Source: JAJDTQ01 sp965204235 (GTDB lineage Bacteria > Desulfobacterota > Binatia > UBA9968 > JAJDTQ01). Taken from it: a DNA stretch of 64,000 nucleotides. The DNA lies in assembly GCA_965204235.1 (NCBI GenBank), contig OZ241979.1, positions 3,410,001-3,474,000 of the forward strand, given 5' to 3'. Made by a program: the position numbers and the translations under genes. This document shows, in pieces, positions 1-8,812 of the stretch. The notes under the pieces are model-generated. The model did no database searches, was not told where the DNA came from, and saw only the letters and a list, made by a program, of their open reading frames with translations. Numbering within the stretch: the stretch's first letter is position 1; every line of letters starts with the position of its first letter.

Positions 1-260
1 AGTTCCGGTGTGGCGTACAGGAAGAACGCTCCCCCGGGCTTCAGGATACGGCAACATTCGAGGATCCATCGACGACACCATCTCAGGTATTCGGCCTGGG
101 CCGCGGCGTCGTTGTAGCCGTTCCTGTAGTCCTTGCCGATGTTGAACGGCGGATCGGCAAAGACCGTGTCGATGACCCCCGACTTCATCCCGCCGAGCAC
201 CTGAAGGCAATCGGCGTCGAAGAGCACTCCGTGGGAGGTGGTCAAGAACGGTGGTTTCAC
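1..260 (-). CDS. Site-specific DNA methyltransferase, N-terminal part (runs off the window start)
   Basis: The reverse strand encodes about 86 residues from a GTG at 260, with an AGGAG Shine-Dalgarno 7 bases upstream. The reading is open to base 1, so only the N-terminus is present. It contains FADPPFNIGKDY, the DPPF/Y catalytic motif IV of amino-group (N6-adenine or N4-cytosine) DNA methyltransferases, followed by the ILKPGGAFFLY strand typical of the Rossmann methyltransferase fold. Motif IV near the N-terminus, before the SAM-binding motif I, fits the beta class (CcrM/MboII-like). Whether it belongs to a restriction system or is an orphan methylase cannot be seen. It is divergent from the amidohydrolase at 464. 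Confidence 0.85.
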   Translation of the reverse strand, partial: MKPPFLTTSHGVLFDADCLQVLGGMKSGVIDTVFADPPFNIGKDYRNGYNDAAAQAEYLRWCRRWILECCRILKPGGAFFLYATPE

Positions 261-359
261 CTGCCGAACTCCTGAGACACTGCCTTGTCTGCGCCAGCCC
301 GGAAGCAGTTTCCGAATCTACCACGCCGAGGTCCGGTCAACAACGCGGACTCCGCGGGA

Positions 360-387
360 TTGACAACGGGTCTCGGCTGGCCATAGA
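360..387 (+). promoter_or_regulatory. Possible sigma-70 promoter for the amidohydrolase
   Basis: A perfect -35 hexamer TTGACA (360-365) is followed after 16 bases by CATAGA (382-387), a weak -10. It would give a leader of about 70 bases before the ATG at 464. The -35 is strong and the -10 is poor, so this is a suggestion only. Confidence 0.3.
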
Positions 388-463
388 GTCGGGAGAGGCA
401 ACGGGGGGCTTGCGACAGGTACGCGTGGCTCTTGGCAGCCACGCAGGAACGCAGGAGGGAGTC

Positions 464-1489
464 ATGGCACGGGACGTGGAAGTCATCGACGCGGACGGGC
501 ACATCACCGAGACCGACGAGCAACTCAAGAAGTACATGGAGGCTCCCTGGGTGGACCGGACCGCGACCCTCTACCCGGTGGACAACTGGGACCGCTCGCT
601 GGGCGGGACCCTGGGGACCCGGGCCGCGGACGCGAAGACGTGGCTCGACGCCATGGACGAGGGCGGGCTCGCCACCGCCTACCTCTATCCCACCGCGGGC
701 CTGGGCATCGGCTGGATCCGCGAGCCCGACCTCGCGGTGGCGCTGTGCAAGGCCTGGAACGACTTCGTCTCCGAGGAGTTCCAGAAGGTCAGCCCGAGAT
801 TGAAGGGCGTCGCGCTGGTCTCCTTCCAGGACGTGCCCGAGGCGGTCGAGGAGTTGCGCCGGGCGGTTCGGGAGTTGAAGCTCACCGGGTTGATGCTGCC
901 GGCCGTGGGGCTGCGGCTGCCGCTGGGTCACAAGGACTACTGGCCCATCTACGAGGAGGCGGAGAGACTGAACTGCATGGTGGGCGTGCACGCCACGGTG
1001 CGGGGGCCGCAGTATTTCGGCGCGGACGGGTTCGACCAGTTCATCGAGGTGCACACCCTGTCCCATGCCTTCGCCCAGATGATGCAGATGACCAGCATGA
1101 TCTTCCAGGGCGTGCTGGACCGGTTCCCGGACCTTCGGGTGGCGTTCATGGAGGCGGGCTGTTCATGGGCGCCCTACTGGGCCGGGCGCATGGACGAGGA
1201 ATGGGAGAAGCGGGGCAAGGCGGAGGCGCCGCTATGCAGGAAGAGGCCCAGCGAGTACGTGCGCAGCGGCAACGTCTATTTCCACGCCGAGGACTACGAG
1301 CCCTTCATCGGCGAGACGTCCAAGTTCCTGAGCCCGGACGTGCTCTACTACGCATCCGACTACCCGCACTGGGACATGGAGTTCCCGGAGAACATCGACC
1401 ACCTGGGCAAGCGGGAAGACCTGTCGCCGGAGGACAAGAAGTGGCTGCTCGCCGATTCGGCCAAGCGGCTCTACGGCGTCATGGGTTGA
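464..1489 (+). CDS. Amidohydrolase-family (amidohydrolase 2) metal-dependent hydrolase
   Basis: A 341-residue protein. The ATG at 464 is chosen because GGAGGGA lies just upstream; longer in-frame versions have no such site. The N-terminus reads VIDADGHITE. In this subgroup of the ACMSD-like amidohydrolase-2 family the usual HxH metal motif is replaced by DxDGH. VGVHATV carries a likely metal His, and ASDYPHWDMEFP carries the C-terminal Asp typical of the family. Members hydrolyse or decarboxylate small organic acids and cyclic amides; the substrate is not predictable here. A dispersed repeat follows the gene. Confident of the family, not of the reaction. Confidence 0.85.
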   Translation: MARDVEVIDADGHITETDEQLKKYMEAPWVDRTATLYPVDNWDRSLGGTLGTRAADAKTWLDAMDEGGLATAYLYPTAGLGIGWIREPDLAVALCKAWNDFVSEEFQKVSPRLKGVALVSFQDVPEAVEELRRAVRELKLTGLMLPAVGLRLPLGHKDYWPIYEEAERLNCMVGVHATVRGPQYFGADGFDQFIEVHTLSHAFAQMMQMTSMIFQGVLDRFPDLRVAFMEAGCSWAPYWAGRMDEEWEKRGKAEAPLCRKRPSEYVRSGNVYFHAEDYEPFIGETSKFLSPDVLYYASDYPHWDMEFPENIDHLGKREDLSPEDKKWLLADSAKRLYGVMG

Positions 1490-1530
1490 TCCGCGCCCGC
1501 GTGATCGCCGTCAAGGAGCTTCTCTATGTG

Positions 1531-1597
1531 GGAAGCGCGTCCTTCGACTTCGCTTCGCTACGCTCAGGACGAACGGGGGCAATCGTTCGGAGTTTTC
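1531..1597 (+). repeat. Dispersed short repeat, copy 1
   Basis: First of nine copies of a roughly 65-70 bp unit. The core is CCTTCGACTTCGCTTCGCTA followed by CGCTCAGGACGAACGGGG and then AATCGTTC. The outer ends here are GGAAGCGCG and GAGTTTTC. It lies in the gap between two convergent genes. Confidence 0.85.
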
Positions 1598-1676
1598 TTG
1601 ACGGATAGTCGGCCAGTGCCCGAACCGTCGTTCCGGGCTCGACCCGGTGGTATCTGGGGGCCGATGAAGGAGGGGT

Positions 1677-2615
1677 TCAGAACTCCGTGACCTCCCGCAG
1701 CGGCAGCTTCTTCCGCAGGGCTTGGCGCAGCACGTAGGCGCCCACCGCCAAGTCCTCGTCCGGGATGCCGTTGGACTGGAACAGCACCTTGCGGGGCCGG
1801 TCCCGGACCCCGCCGGCCACGACGGTCTCCAGCGGTACGACGTCGCGCCAGCGCAGGTGTCGCGCCGCGCAGGCGGCGATGAGGTCGCCGCTGTCGTTCT
1901 GCGCGGTGGCGAGGTCGTCGGTGACCACCAGGTCCATGGACTTGACGAGCCGCCCGGACACCTCGTGCTTCCCGGGCTGGTTGGCGCCGATGGTGGCCAC
2001 GAGGACGTCGTCCTTGAGCCGCCGGCCCTCGATGATGGGCGCGGTCGAGTCGGTGGCGACCACCAGGATGTCCGACTCGCTCTCCACCTCTTCCAGAGAA
2101 TCCGCCGTCCGGAAGGGCGTGCGCACCACTTTGCTCATGGCTTCGATGAAGCCGCGGCGCCGCTCGGGGTTGCGCCCGTACACCAGCACCTGCTTCGGCC
2201 GACAGGCCTTGACCACGGCTTCCACCTGGAACGCGCCCTGCCATCCCGGTCCGATGAGGCCCAGCACCGCCGGTTTCGGAGGCGCGAGGCGCTTCGCCGC
2301 GACCCCGGTGGCGGCGCCGGTGCGCAGGCTGCTGAGGTAGGCGGCGCTCATGACCGCCTTGAGCGCGCCGGAGCCGCCGTCGTACAGGGTGATGGTGTTG
2401 GCCTTGGCCACGTAGCTGCGCAACGCGATCAGGTCCGAGCTCCGGTGCCAAGCGGCCATCACGTTGAGTTGCTTGCCGCTTCCGCTGAGCCGCCGGCGCG
2501 GCACGTTCCGCAACTTCCCCGCGGCCCGGTCCCGGAACATCCGGTCGAGCAGGCGGATGGCGGCGCCCATGTCGATGAGTTCGCGGGTCTGCTCCGCACT
2601 GATGATCAAGGCCAT
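1677..2615 (-). CDS. Ornithine cyclodeaminase / mu-crystallin family NAD(P)-dependent enzyme
   Basis: A 312-residue protein, the usual length for the family, started at an ATG with AAAGGAAAG upstream. It has the N-terminal substrate region (YDGGSGALKAVM, SSLRTGAATGVAAKRL) and a Rossmann NAD-binding glycine motif (LGLIGPGWQGAFQ). DILVVATDSTAPII and VATIGANQPGKHEVS are also typical. Known members include ornithine cyclodeaminase, alanine dehydrogenase, ketimine reductases and siderophore-related amino-acid synthases; the sequence alone does not separate these. It is transcribed away from the GH15 gene's 3' end with 54 bases between them, so both may be co-transcribed. Confidence 0.85.
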   Translation of the reverse strand: MALIISAEQTRELIDMGAAIRLLDRMFRDRAAGKLRNVPRRRLSGSGKQLNVMAAWHRSSDLIALRSYVAKANTITLYDGGSGALKAVMSAAYLSSLRTGAATGVAAKRLAPPKPAVLGLIGPGWQGAFQVEAVVKACRPKQVLVYGRNPERRRGFIEAMSKVVRTPFRTADSLEEVESESDILVVATDSTAPIIEGRRLKDDVLVATIGANQPGKHEVSGRLVKSMDLVVTDDLATAQNDSGDLIAACAARHLRWRDVVPLETVVAGGVRDRPRKVLFQSNGIPDEDLAVGAYVLRQALRKKLPLREVTEF

Positions 2616-2669
2616 GGGGTTGCTTTCCTTTCGATGCTTCGCCCGCGGCAGGGGAAGGGTCTCCGCGTC

Positions 2670-4505
2670 TCACTCCCCGGAACCCAGCCGGCGGTCCAGG
2701 TTGAAGGCTGCGCTGATGAGCCCGAGATGGGTGAACGCCTGGGGGAAGTTGCCCAGGGACTCGCCCCGGGGTCCGATCTCTTCGGAATAGAGGCCCAGGT
2801 GGTTGGCGTAGCTCAGCATCTTCTCGAAGATGAAGCGGGCGTGCCGGAGCCGCCCGGCCCGGGTCAGGGCTTCCACCAGCCAGAAGGTGCACATGCTGAA
2901 GGTGCCTTCCTCGCCCGTCAGTCCGTCCTCGGTGGTGGCCACGTTGTAGCGATAGACGAGGCTGTCCGAGACCAGACCGCCCCGGTGCGGCGGGCAATGG
3001 ACGGCGTCCAGGGTGGAAAGCATCTTGGGGTCCGTGGGCGAGACGAAGAACACCAGGGGCATGAGCAGGTTGCTGGCGTCCAGGGTGTCGCTGCCGAAGG
3101 ATTGCACGAAGGCGTTGCGTTGCGTGCTGAACCCCTCGGACATGATCCTGTGGTAGATGGCGTCCCTGGTCTTGAGCCACCGCTCCCGGTTGGCCGGGAA
3201 CGAGCGTTTCTCGGCCAAGCGCGCGCCCCGGTCCAGGGCCACCCAGCACATGAGCTTGGAATAGACGAAGTGCTGCCGTTCGCCGCGGACCTCCCAGATC
3301 CCTTCGTCCGGCCGGTCCCAGTGGTCGCAGACCCACTCCAGCAGACGGGACAGGTTGGTCCAGAGCTCCGAATCGATGGGGGTCCCGTACTTGTTGAAGA
3401 GATAGACGGAGTCCATCATCTCCCCGTAGATGTCGAGCTGGAGCTGGTTGGCCGCGGCGTTGCCGATGCGGACGGGCGCGGACTTCTGGTATCCCTGCCA
3501 GTGGGAGAGGATCGTTTCGGGTATCGTCTTCTCACCGCGAATGCCGTACATGATCTGGAGGGAACCGTCGGGTTGCAGGTCGCCGCAGCGTTCCTTCAGC
3601 CAGTCCATGAACCGGGCGGCCTCGTCGGTGAAGCCCAGCCGCATGAGCCCGTAGAGGCTGAAGCTGGCGTCGCGGATCCAGGTATAGCGATAGTCCCAGT
3701 TGCGCACGCCGCCGACGTCCTCGGGCAGGCTGCACGTGGGCGCGGCCACGATGGCGCCGGTGGGCTCGTAGCACAGGAGCTTCAGCACCAGGGCCGAGCG
3801 ATCGACCATTTCCCGCCAGCGGCCGCGGTAGCGGGAGCGCCGGAGCCAATGGTGCCAGTACCCTTCCGTCTGCTCCAGCATGTGGAGGCAGCCGTCCAGG
3901 TCCGGGCAATCGGAGTCCGCGCCGCGGTCGTCCACTCCCTGGAACACCACGGCCAGCACGCTGTTCTCGTGCAGAGTGCCCCTGGCGATGACGCCGCCGT
4001 CGCCGTCCGTGCGGATGGCCATGGTCGTGCCGCCCCCGGTCGAGACCCTGAGCATGCAACCCAGGCCTTGGCTCTGGAACACGGCCCGGTCGCCGCGGAC
4101 CTCCACCGTGTGCGCCGCGCGCCCGTAGTCGAAGGCCGGCCGGCATTCCAGCCTGAGCGGCATGACGCCGCGCACCACTTTGCCGATGCGGATGACGCGG
4201 CCGCGGTAGCCTTCGTCGGAAGGCCCGGGAGGCATGAAGTCCATCACCTCGCCGACGCCTTCCTCGGTGAGGAAGCGCGTGATCAGTATGTTCGTGTCCG
4301 GCAGGTAGAGTTGCCGGCAAGTGACGTTGCCGCCGTCGGGACCGATGAGGAAACGACCGCCCTTCTCGTGGTCCAGCACGGCGCCGAACACGCTGGGGGA
4401 ATCGAACCGCGGGTAGCAGAACCAGTCGATGGACCCGTTGTTGCCCACCAGCGCCACCGTGTGGAGGTCTCCGATGACCCCGTAGTTCTCGATGGGAGCG
4501 TACAT
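2670..4505 (-). CDS. Glycoside hydrolase family 15 protein (glucoamylase/trehalase-like)
   Basis: A 611-residue protein without a signal peptide, hence probably cytoplasmic. The N-terminus (IENYGVIGDLHTVALVGNNG, then SIDWFCYPRFDSPSVFG) is the standard opening of bacterial GH15-like proteins. RNWDYRYTWIRDASFSLYGL in the middle and GEEGTFSMCTFWLVEAL near the end are the conserved (alpha/alpha)6-barrel segments with the acidic catalytic residues. Related enzymes release glucose from alpha-glucans, dextrin or trehalose by inversion. It is divergent from 6-phosphogluconate dehydrogenase, so the locus may link glucan or trehalose breakdown to the pentose-phosphate route. That pathway link is an inference. 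Confidence 0.9.
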   Translation of the reverse strand: MYAPIENYGVIGDLHTVALVGNNGSIDWFCYPRFDSPSVFGAVLDHEKGGRFLIGPDGGNVTCRQLYLPDTNILITRFLTEEGVGEVMDFMPPGPSDEGYRGRVIRIGKVVRGVMPLRLECRPAFDYGRAAHTVEVRGDRAVFQSQGLGCMLRVSTGGGTTMAIRTDGDGGVIARGTLHENSVLAVVFQGVDDRGADSDCPDLDGCLHMLEQTEGYWHHWLRRSRYRGRWREMVDRSALVLKLLCYEPTGAIVAAPTCSLPEDVGGVRNWDYRYTWIRDASFSLYGLMRLGFTDEAARFMDWLKERCGDLQPDGSLQIMYGIRGEKTIPETILSHWQGYQKSAPVRIGNAAANQLQLDIYGEMMDSVYLFNKYGTPIDSELWTNLSRLLEWVCDHWDRPDEGIWEVRGERQHFVYSKLMCWVALDRGARLAEKRSFPANRERWLKTRDAIYHRIMSEGFSTQRNAFVQSFGSDTLDASNLLMPLVFFVSPTDPKMLSTLDAVHCPPHRGGLVSDSLVYRYNVATTEDGLTGEEGTFSMCTFWLVEALTRAGRLRHARFIFEKMLSYANHLGLYSEEIGPRGESLGNFPQAFTHLGLISAAFNLDRRLGSGE

Positions 4506-4689
4506 GTTGCGGCCGCTCTATCATACCCGCCAGGGTAATTCCATCGGACCGCGGCGTGGAAGCGGGTCTGCGTGTCCCGCCGCGCCGGTTCGTGTGGTAA
4601 GATGCACGGGATTCCGGGAACGCCGGGACCGGGAAAGGGATGGATCGAAGGAAGAGACCGGGGGGCAAGCCTTATACGAGGAGGTCCGT

Positions 4690-5709
4690 ATGCAGTTGGG
4701 CATGATCGGTTTGGGAAGGATGGGCGCCAACATGGCCAGGCGGCTGATCCGGGCAGGGCACGAGTTGGCGGTCTTCGACAGGAGCGCCGACGCGGTCCGG
4801 GGGTTGGCGGGAGAGGGCGCGGTCGGCAGCGCCTCGCCGGCCGAGCTCGCGGCGAAGCTCCGGAAACCTCGGGCGGTGTGGATGATGGTGCCCGCGGCGG
4901 TGGTGGACCAGACCATCGCCGCGTTCGCGGAGCACCTGGAGGAGGGCGACATCCTCATCGACGGCGGCAACTCCCATTACATCGACGACATCCGCCGGGC
5001 CCGCGAGCTTGCGCCCCGGGGCATCCGCTACGTGGACGTGGGCACCAGCGGCGGCGTCTGGGGTCTGGAGCGGGGTTACTGCCAGATGATCGGCGGCGAG
5101 CCGGGACCGGTCGGCCATCTCGACCCGGTCTTTGCGGCGCTGGCTCCCGGCATCGCCACGGCGCCGCCCACTCCGGGCCGGGAGCCGGGCCGGGGCACCG
5201 CGGAGCGGGGTTATCTGCACTGCGGCCCCCCCGGCGCCGGCCATTTCGTGAAGATGGTCCACAACGGCATCGAGTACGGCCTCATGGCGGCCTACGCCGA
5301 GGGGTTCAACATCCTGAAGCACGCCAACGTCGGCAAACAGGGAAGCGCCGCCAGCGCGGAACAGACGCCTTTGAGGGACCCGGACCACTACCGGTACGAC
5401 TTCGACCTGGGAGACGTGGCCGAGCTGTGGCGCCGGGGCAGCGTGGTCACATCCTGGCTGCTGGACCTCACCGCCAACGCGCTGCTGGAGGACCCGGACC
5501 TGGGACGGTTCGGCGGTCGGGTGTCCGATTCCGGCGAAGGGCGCTGGACCATCCACGCGGCCGTGGACGAAGCGGTGCCGGCCCACGTCCTGACCGCGGC
5601 CCTGTTCGAGCGGTTCAGCTCCCGCGGGGAAGCCGATTTTGCCGACAAGCTGCTTTCGGCCATGCGCTTCCAGTTCGGCGGGCACGAGGAGCTCCCCGGC
5701 AAGGACTAG
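4690..5709 (+). CDS. gnd: 6-phosphogluconate dehydrogenase, decarboxylating (short YqeC/GndA type)
   Basis: A 339-residue enzyme started at the ATG 5 bases after GAGGAGG; longer in-frame starts lack a ribosome site. It has the N-terminal Rossmann motif GLGRMGANMARR, the GTSGGVWGLERGYCQMIGG substrate loop and the catalytic FVKMVHNGIEYG segment. Its length matches the short, usually NAD-linked, class rather than the 470-residue E. coli Gnd. It oxidises 6-phosphogluconate to ribulose-5-phosphate and CO2. The next gene, 15 bases downstream, is the lactonase that makes its substrate, so the two form an operon. No glucose-6-phosphate dehydrogenase gene is in the window. Confidence 0.92.
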   Translation: MQLGMIGLGRMGANMARRLIRAGHELAVFDRSADAVRGLAGEGAVGSASPAELAAKLRKPRAVWMMVPAAVVDQTIAAFAEHLEEGDILIDGGNSHYIDDIRRARELAPRGIRYVDVGTSGGVWGLERGYCQMIGGEPGPVGHLDPVFAALAPGIATAPPTPGREPGRGTAERGYLHCGPPGAGHFVKMVHNGIEYGLMAAYAEGFNILKHANVGKQGSAASAEQTPLRDPDHYRYDFDLGDVAELWRRGSVVTSWLLDLTANALLEDPDLGRFGGRVSDSGEGRWTIHAAVDEAVPAHVLTAALFERFSSRGEADFADKLLSAMRFQFGGHEELPGKD

Positions 5710-5724
5710 CCGGAAGGGCGGCGG

Positions 5725-6423
5725 ATGGACGTCGAGGTGTTTCCCGACGCGGATGCGGTGGCGCGGCAGGCCGCGGCGTTCATCGCCGCGGCCGCGCGCT
5801 CCGCGGTCAGCCGCCGGGGCCGGTTCGTCTTTGCCGTGAGCGGCGGCCGGACGCCCTGGGTCATGCTGCGCGCCTTGGCCCAGGAAGACGTTCCCTGGCA
5901 GGCGGCGGAAGTCTTCCAGGTGGACGAGCGGGTGGCTCCCCCGGGACACCCGGACCGGAACCTTGCCCGGTTGCGGGAGAGCCTGCTGGAGCAGGCGCCG
6001 CTCAGGCCCGAACAGGTGCACGCCATGCCGGTGGAGGCCGACGACCTCCACGCCGCGGCGCGGTGGTACGCCGACAGCCTGTCCCGGTGGACGGAGCCGT
6101 CCGGCGGTCTGGACCTCGTCCACCTGGGACTGGGCCCGGACGGCCACACCGCGTCCCTGGTCCCGGGCCAGCCGACGCTGGACATCCGCGATGCGCAGGT
6201 GGCGGTCACCGACCCCTACCAGGGCCGGCGCCGGATGACCCTGACCCTGCCGGCCCTGGACCGGGCGCGGCAGGTCCTGTGGGTGGTGACCGGAGACGAC
6301 AAACGGGAGATGCTGCTGCGTCTGAGCCGCGGCGACGCCTCCGTTCCCGCGGGCCGCGTGGCTTCCCGGGCCGCGGTGGTCATGGCCGACCGCGCGGCCG
6401 CGGCGCTGCTCCGGCGCGGTTAG
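5725..6423 (+). CDS. pgl: 6-phosphogluconolactonase (DevB type)
   Basis: A 232-residue protein of the glucosamine-6-phosphate isomerase/lactonase family. Diagnostic segments are FAVSGGRTPWVMLRAL, VDERVAPPGHPDRNLARLRE and HLGLGPDGHTASLVPG. It hydrolyses 6-phosphogluconolactone to 6-phosphogluconate in the cytoplasm. It follows gnd by 15 bases. Its TAG stop overlaps the TAA stop of the convergent reductase: four bases, TTAG at 6420-6423, serve both genes. Confidence 0.92.
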   Translation: MDVEVFPDADAVARQAAAFIAAAARSAVSRRGRFVFAVSGGRTPWVMLRALAQEDVPWQAAEVFQVDERVAPPGHPDRNLARLRESLLEQAPLRPEQVHAMPVEADDLHAAARWYADSLSRWTEPSGGLDLVHLGLGPDGHTASLVPGQPTLDIRDAQVAVTDPYQGRRRMTLTLPALDRARQVLWVVTGDDKREMLLRLSRGDASVPAGRVASRAAVVMADRAAAALLRRG

Positions 6424-7838
6424 GGAGACGGGGGCGGCGCGGCCTTCAGCGCCGCCAGCATGTCCTCGGTGCGCGTCAGCTTGACCCGCACGCGTCCGGT
6501 CTCCCTGCCCCGGGCGGTCTCGATGTGGTCGAGACGCAGCCAGTCTTCGTAGGACACGTAATCGGGTTGCCGCCCTCGGACCAGCCGTTGGGCCGCGGCC
6601 ACGTCCGGATGGGCCGGGTCCATGACCGCGCCGGCCCGCAAGTCCTCCAGCATGCGTTCGACGGTTTCCGCGGCATCGGGCTTGTTGGTGCCGATGACGC
6701 CGGTGGGCCCGCGCTTGATCCATCCCGCGGCATAGAGGCCGGGCAGCGGCTTGCCGTCCTTCTCCGCCAGCACCCGGCCCCGGTGGTTCCGGATCACGCC
6801 CCGGGCTTCGTCGAAGGGGACCCCGGGCAGCGCCACTCCCTGGTAGCCCACGGAACGGAAGACGATGTCCGCGGGGAGGGTCTCGCGCTCCTCCGTGGCG
6901 CGCGGCCGCAAGGCGCCGTTGTCGCCGGCGTAGAGGTCGTTTCTCGCCAGGCGGATGGCGCTCACGCGCCCCCGGGCGTCGCCGATGATCTCCGTGGGAG
7001 ACAGCAGGAAGCGGAGGATCAGCCGGCGCGGCTTGCCGGTGGGTGGACGGCCGGCGTAGCCCTGCAGGATCTCGATCTTGCGGCGGAGCGCCTTGTGCGG
7101 CTGGGCCTCGACCGCGGCCTGGCTGAGAGGGTCGAGTCGCGCCTCTGCCGGGGGTATCTCCACGTCGGCCCCGGGGAGGTCCCCCATCTCCTCGATCTCC
7201 GGGTTGGTGAAGGCGGCCTGGGCCGGGCCCCGGCGTCCGATCAGGTAAACGTCCCGGATGCGGCTCTCGCCCAGCGCCTCCAGGGCGTAGTCGGCCATGT
7301 CGGTGACGGCCAACTCGTCGTGGGTTCGGCACAGGATGCGGGCCACGTCGATGGCGACGTTGCCCACCCCGATGACCACCGCGGTTTCTCCGGACAGGTC
7401 GAAACGGCGCTCCCGGTAGGCCGGATGGCCGTTGTACCAAGCGACGAACTCCGTGGCCGCGTGGCTGCCTTCGAGGTCTTCCCCGGGAATGCCGAGACTC
7501 CGGTCGGTCTGCGCGCCGGTGGTGAAGCAGACCTGGTGATAGTGCGCCTCCAGGTCGTTCCGGTGGAGGTCCCGGCCGTAGCGCACGTTGCCGTAGAAGC
7601 GAAAGTTCGATTTCCGGGCGATGCGGTCATAGATCCGCACCACCGACTTGATCTTCTGGTGGTCCGGAGCGACGCCTCCCCGCACGAGTCCGAAGGGCGT
7701 GACGAGTTCGTCGAACACGTCGATCTCGACCCACAGGCCCCGTTCGCGAAAGAACCGTTCGACGACGTAGAAGCCTGCGGGTCCCGAACCGATGACGGCG
7801 ACTCTGAGGGGTTGCTCCTCGGTCCCTGCGTTGGGCAT
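6420..7838 (-). CDS. FAD-dependent ferredoxin/adrenodoxin-type NADP+ reductase
   Basis: A 472-residue protein started at the ATG at 7838, 7 bases after GGGAG; upstream extensions have no family similarity. It has an N-terminal FAD-binding GSGPAG (residues 17-22), VTPFGLVRGGVAPDHQ, and an internal NADP-binding VIGVGNVAIDVARIL. Near the C-terminus are AAGWIKRGPTGVIGTNK and SYEDWLRLD. This is the pattern of mycobacterial FprA and mitochondrial adrenodoxin reductase. It passes electrons between NADPH and ferredoxin. Together with gnd/pgl it could use pentose-phosphate NADPH to reduce ferredoxin, but its direction is not known. Confidence 0.9.
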   Translation of the reverse strand: MPNAGTEEQPLRVAVIGSGPAGFYVVERFFRERGLWVEIDVFDELVTPFGLVRGGVAPDHQKIKSVVRIYDRIARKSNFRFYGNVRYGRDLHRNDLEAHYHQVCFTTGAQTDRSLGIPGEDLEGSHAATEFVAWYNGHPAYRERRFDLSGETAVVIGVGNVAIDVARILCRTHDELAVTDMADYALEALGESRIRDVYLIGRRGPAQAAFTNPEIEEMGDLPGADVEIPPAEARLDPLSQAAVEAQPHKALRRKIEILQGYAGRPPTGKPRRLILRFLLSPTEIIGDARGRVSAIRLARNDLYAGDNGALRPRATEERETLPADIVFRSVGYQGVALPGVPFDEARGVIRNHRGRVLAEKDGKPLPGLYAAGWIKRGPTGVIGTNKPDAAETVERMLEDLRAGAVMDPAHPDVAAAQRLVRGRQPDYVSYEDWLRLDHIETARGRETGRVRVKLTRTEDMLAALKAAPPPSP

Positions 7839-8146
7839 GGAGTTCTCCCGACCAGTCCCTGGCGGTGCAGAGAAAGGGGCTTGACTGCTCCGAACCTTGA
7901 AGATGCATCCGAATCTACCGGATTCGCCGGGCCGTTGCCAGTGGCTCGTTCCGGCAGCGCCGCGGCGTCCGGCGCCCGTCCGTCTTGATGGCAGGGGGTT
8001 GTCCGTGTTACTGGTTCTCCAACCTTGGGAAGGGCTTGCGCCTGCCACTCGCGACAGGGACTTCCGGGGACGCCGCGGTCGTTTCGGGGTGCGGAAACCG
8101 GACGGCAGGGGCAGCGAGTCGGGAGCGCATCCATGCGTATCGATCC
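7839..8146. other. Divergent intergenic region between the reductase and adk
   Basis: A 308-base gap. It must hold promoters for both directions, but no convincing -35/-10 pair was found. A short inverted repeat GAATC/GATTC lies around 7910-7925. The right end carries a tandem duplication at the adk start, described separately. No gene-like reading frame was accepted. Confidence 0.5.
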
Positions 8147-8159
8147 ATGCGTATCATAG
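8129..8159 (+). promoter_or_regulatory. Tandem duplication creating an overlapping mini-ORF at the adk start
   Basis: ATCCATGCGTATC occurs twice (8129-8141 and 8143-8155). The first copy's ATG (8133) is 7 bases after a GGGAG Shine-Dalgarno (8121-8125) but opens an 8-codon frame (MRIDPCVS) ending in TAG at 8157-8159. The second copy's ATG (8147) is the adk start, 21 bases from the Shine-Dalgarno and overlapped by the mini-ORF. Reinitiation or attenuation is possible. A sequence error is the other explanation. Confidence 0.6.
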
Positions 8160-8812
8160 TGTTGGGTCCGCCCGGAGCGGGCAAGGGAACGCAAGCCGGT
8201 TCCATTGCCGCGGCGTTCGGCATCCCGCAGATATCCACCGGCGACATGCTGAGGGCGGCGGTGGAGGAGGGGACGGCGTTGGGGCTCCGCTGCAAGGCCG
8301 TGATGGACGCGGGCGGGCTCGTGTCCGACGACATCATCGTCGATCTCGTCAAGGAGCGCATACGAGCCGAGGACTGCCGCCGGGGCTTTCTCTTCGACGG
8401 CTTTCCGCGGACCCTGGCCCAGGCGGAAGCCTTGAGGGACAACGACGTCCCGGTGACGCACGTGGTGGAAATCGACGTGCCTGCGGAAGAAGTGGTCGCG
8501 AGGCTCAGCGGTCGGCGCGTGCATCCCGGGTCGGGGCGTGTCTATCACGTGGCGTTCCACCCGCCGAAGGAGGAAGGCAGGGACGACGTCACCGGCGAAG
8601 CCCTGGTGCAGCGCGACGACGACGAGGAGGAGACCGTACGCCGCCGGCTGGAGGTTTACGGCGCCCAGACCGCTCCGTTGGTGGACTACTACACACGCTG
8701 GCAGGCCGGCGGGGACTCGGCGGCGCCCCGGTACGTCAAGGTATCGGGGCTGGGGCGAGTGGAGGAGGTGCGGAAGGCGATCCTGGCGAAACTGAACGAG
8801 GACTCGGCATGA
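8147..8812 (+). CDS. adk: Adenylate kinase
   Basis: A 221-residue protein of usual length. The ATG at 8147 directly precedes RIIVLGPPGAGKGTQAG, the N-terminal P-loop. Other signatures are QISTGDMLRAAV, the FDGFPRTLAQAE adenylate kinase pattern and a long LID segment starting RLSGRRVHPGSGRVYH. The LID lacks zinc-binding cysteines. It interconverts ATP + AMP and 2 ADP. The Shine-Dalgarno is badly placed for this start (see the mini-ORF). The stop overlaps the next gene in ATGA (8809-8812), so the HAD phosphatase is translationally coupled. Confidence 0.95.
   Translation: MRIIVLGPPGAGKGTQAGSIAAAFGIPQISTGDMLRAAVEEGTALGLRCKAVMDAGGLVSDDIIVDLVKERIRAEDCRRGFLFDGFPRTLAQAEALRDNDVPVTHVVEIDVPAEEVVARLSGRRVHPGSGRVYHVAFHPPKEEGRDDVTGEALVQRDDDEEETVRRRLEVYGAQTAPLVDYYTRWQAGGDSAAPRYVKVSGLGRVEEVRKAILAKLNEDSA

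Noticed and set aside
1722..4538. A very long open frame on the + strand opposite the cyclodeaminase and GH15 genes
   Set aside because: It is antisense to two proteins with clear family motifs, and its product is His/Gly/Arg-rich low-information sequence typical of high-G+C shadow frames.
4572..7988. Open frames of more than 900 codons on both strands across gnd, pgl and the reductase
   Set aside because: They lie out of frame with three well-supported enzymes and show no domain.
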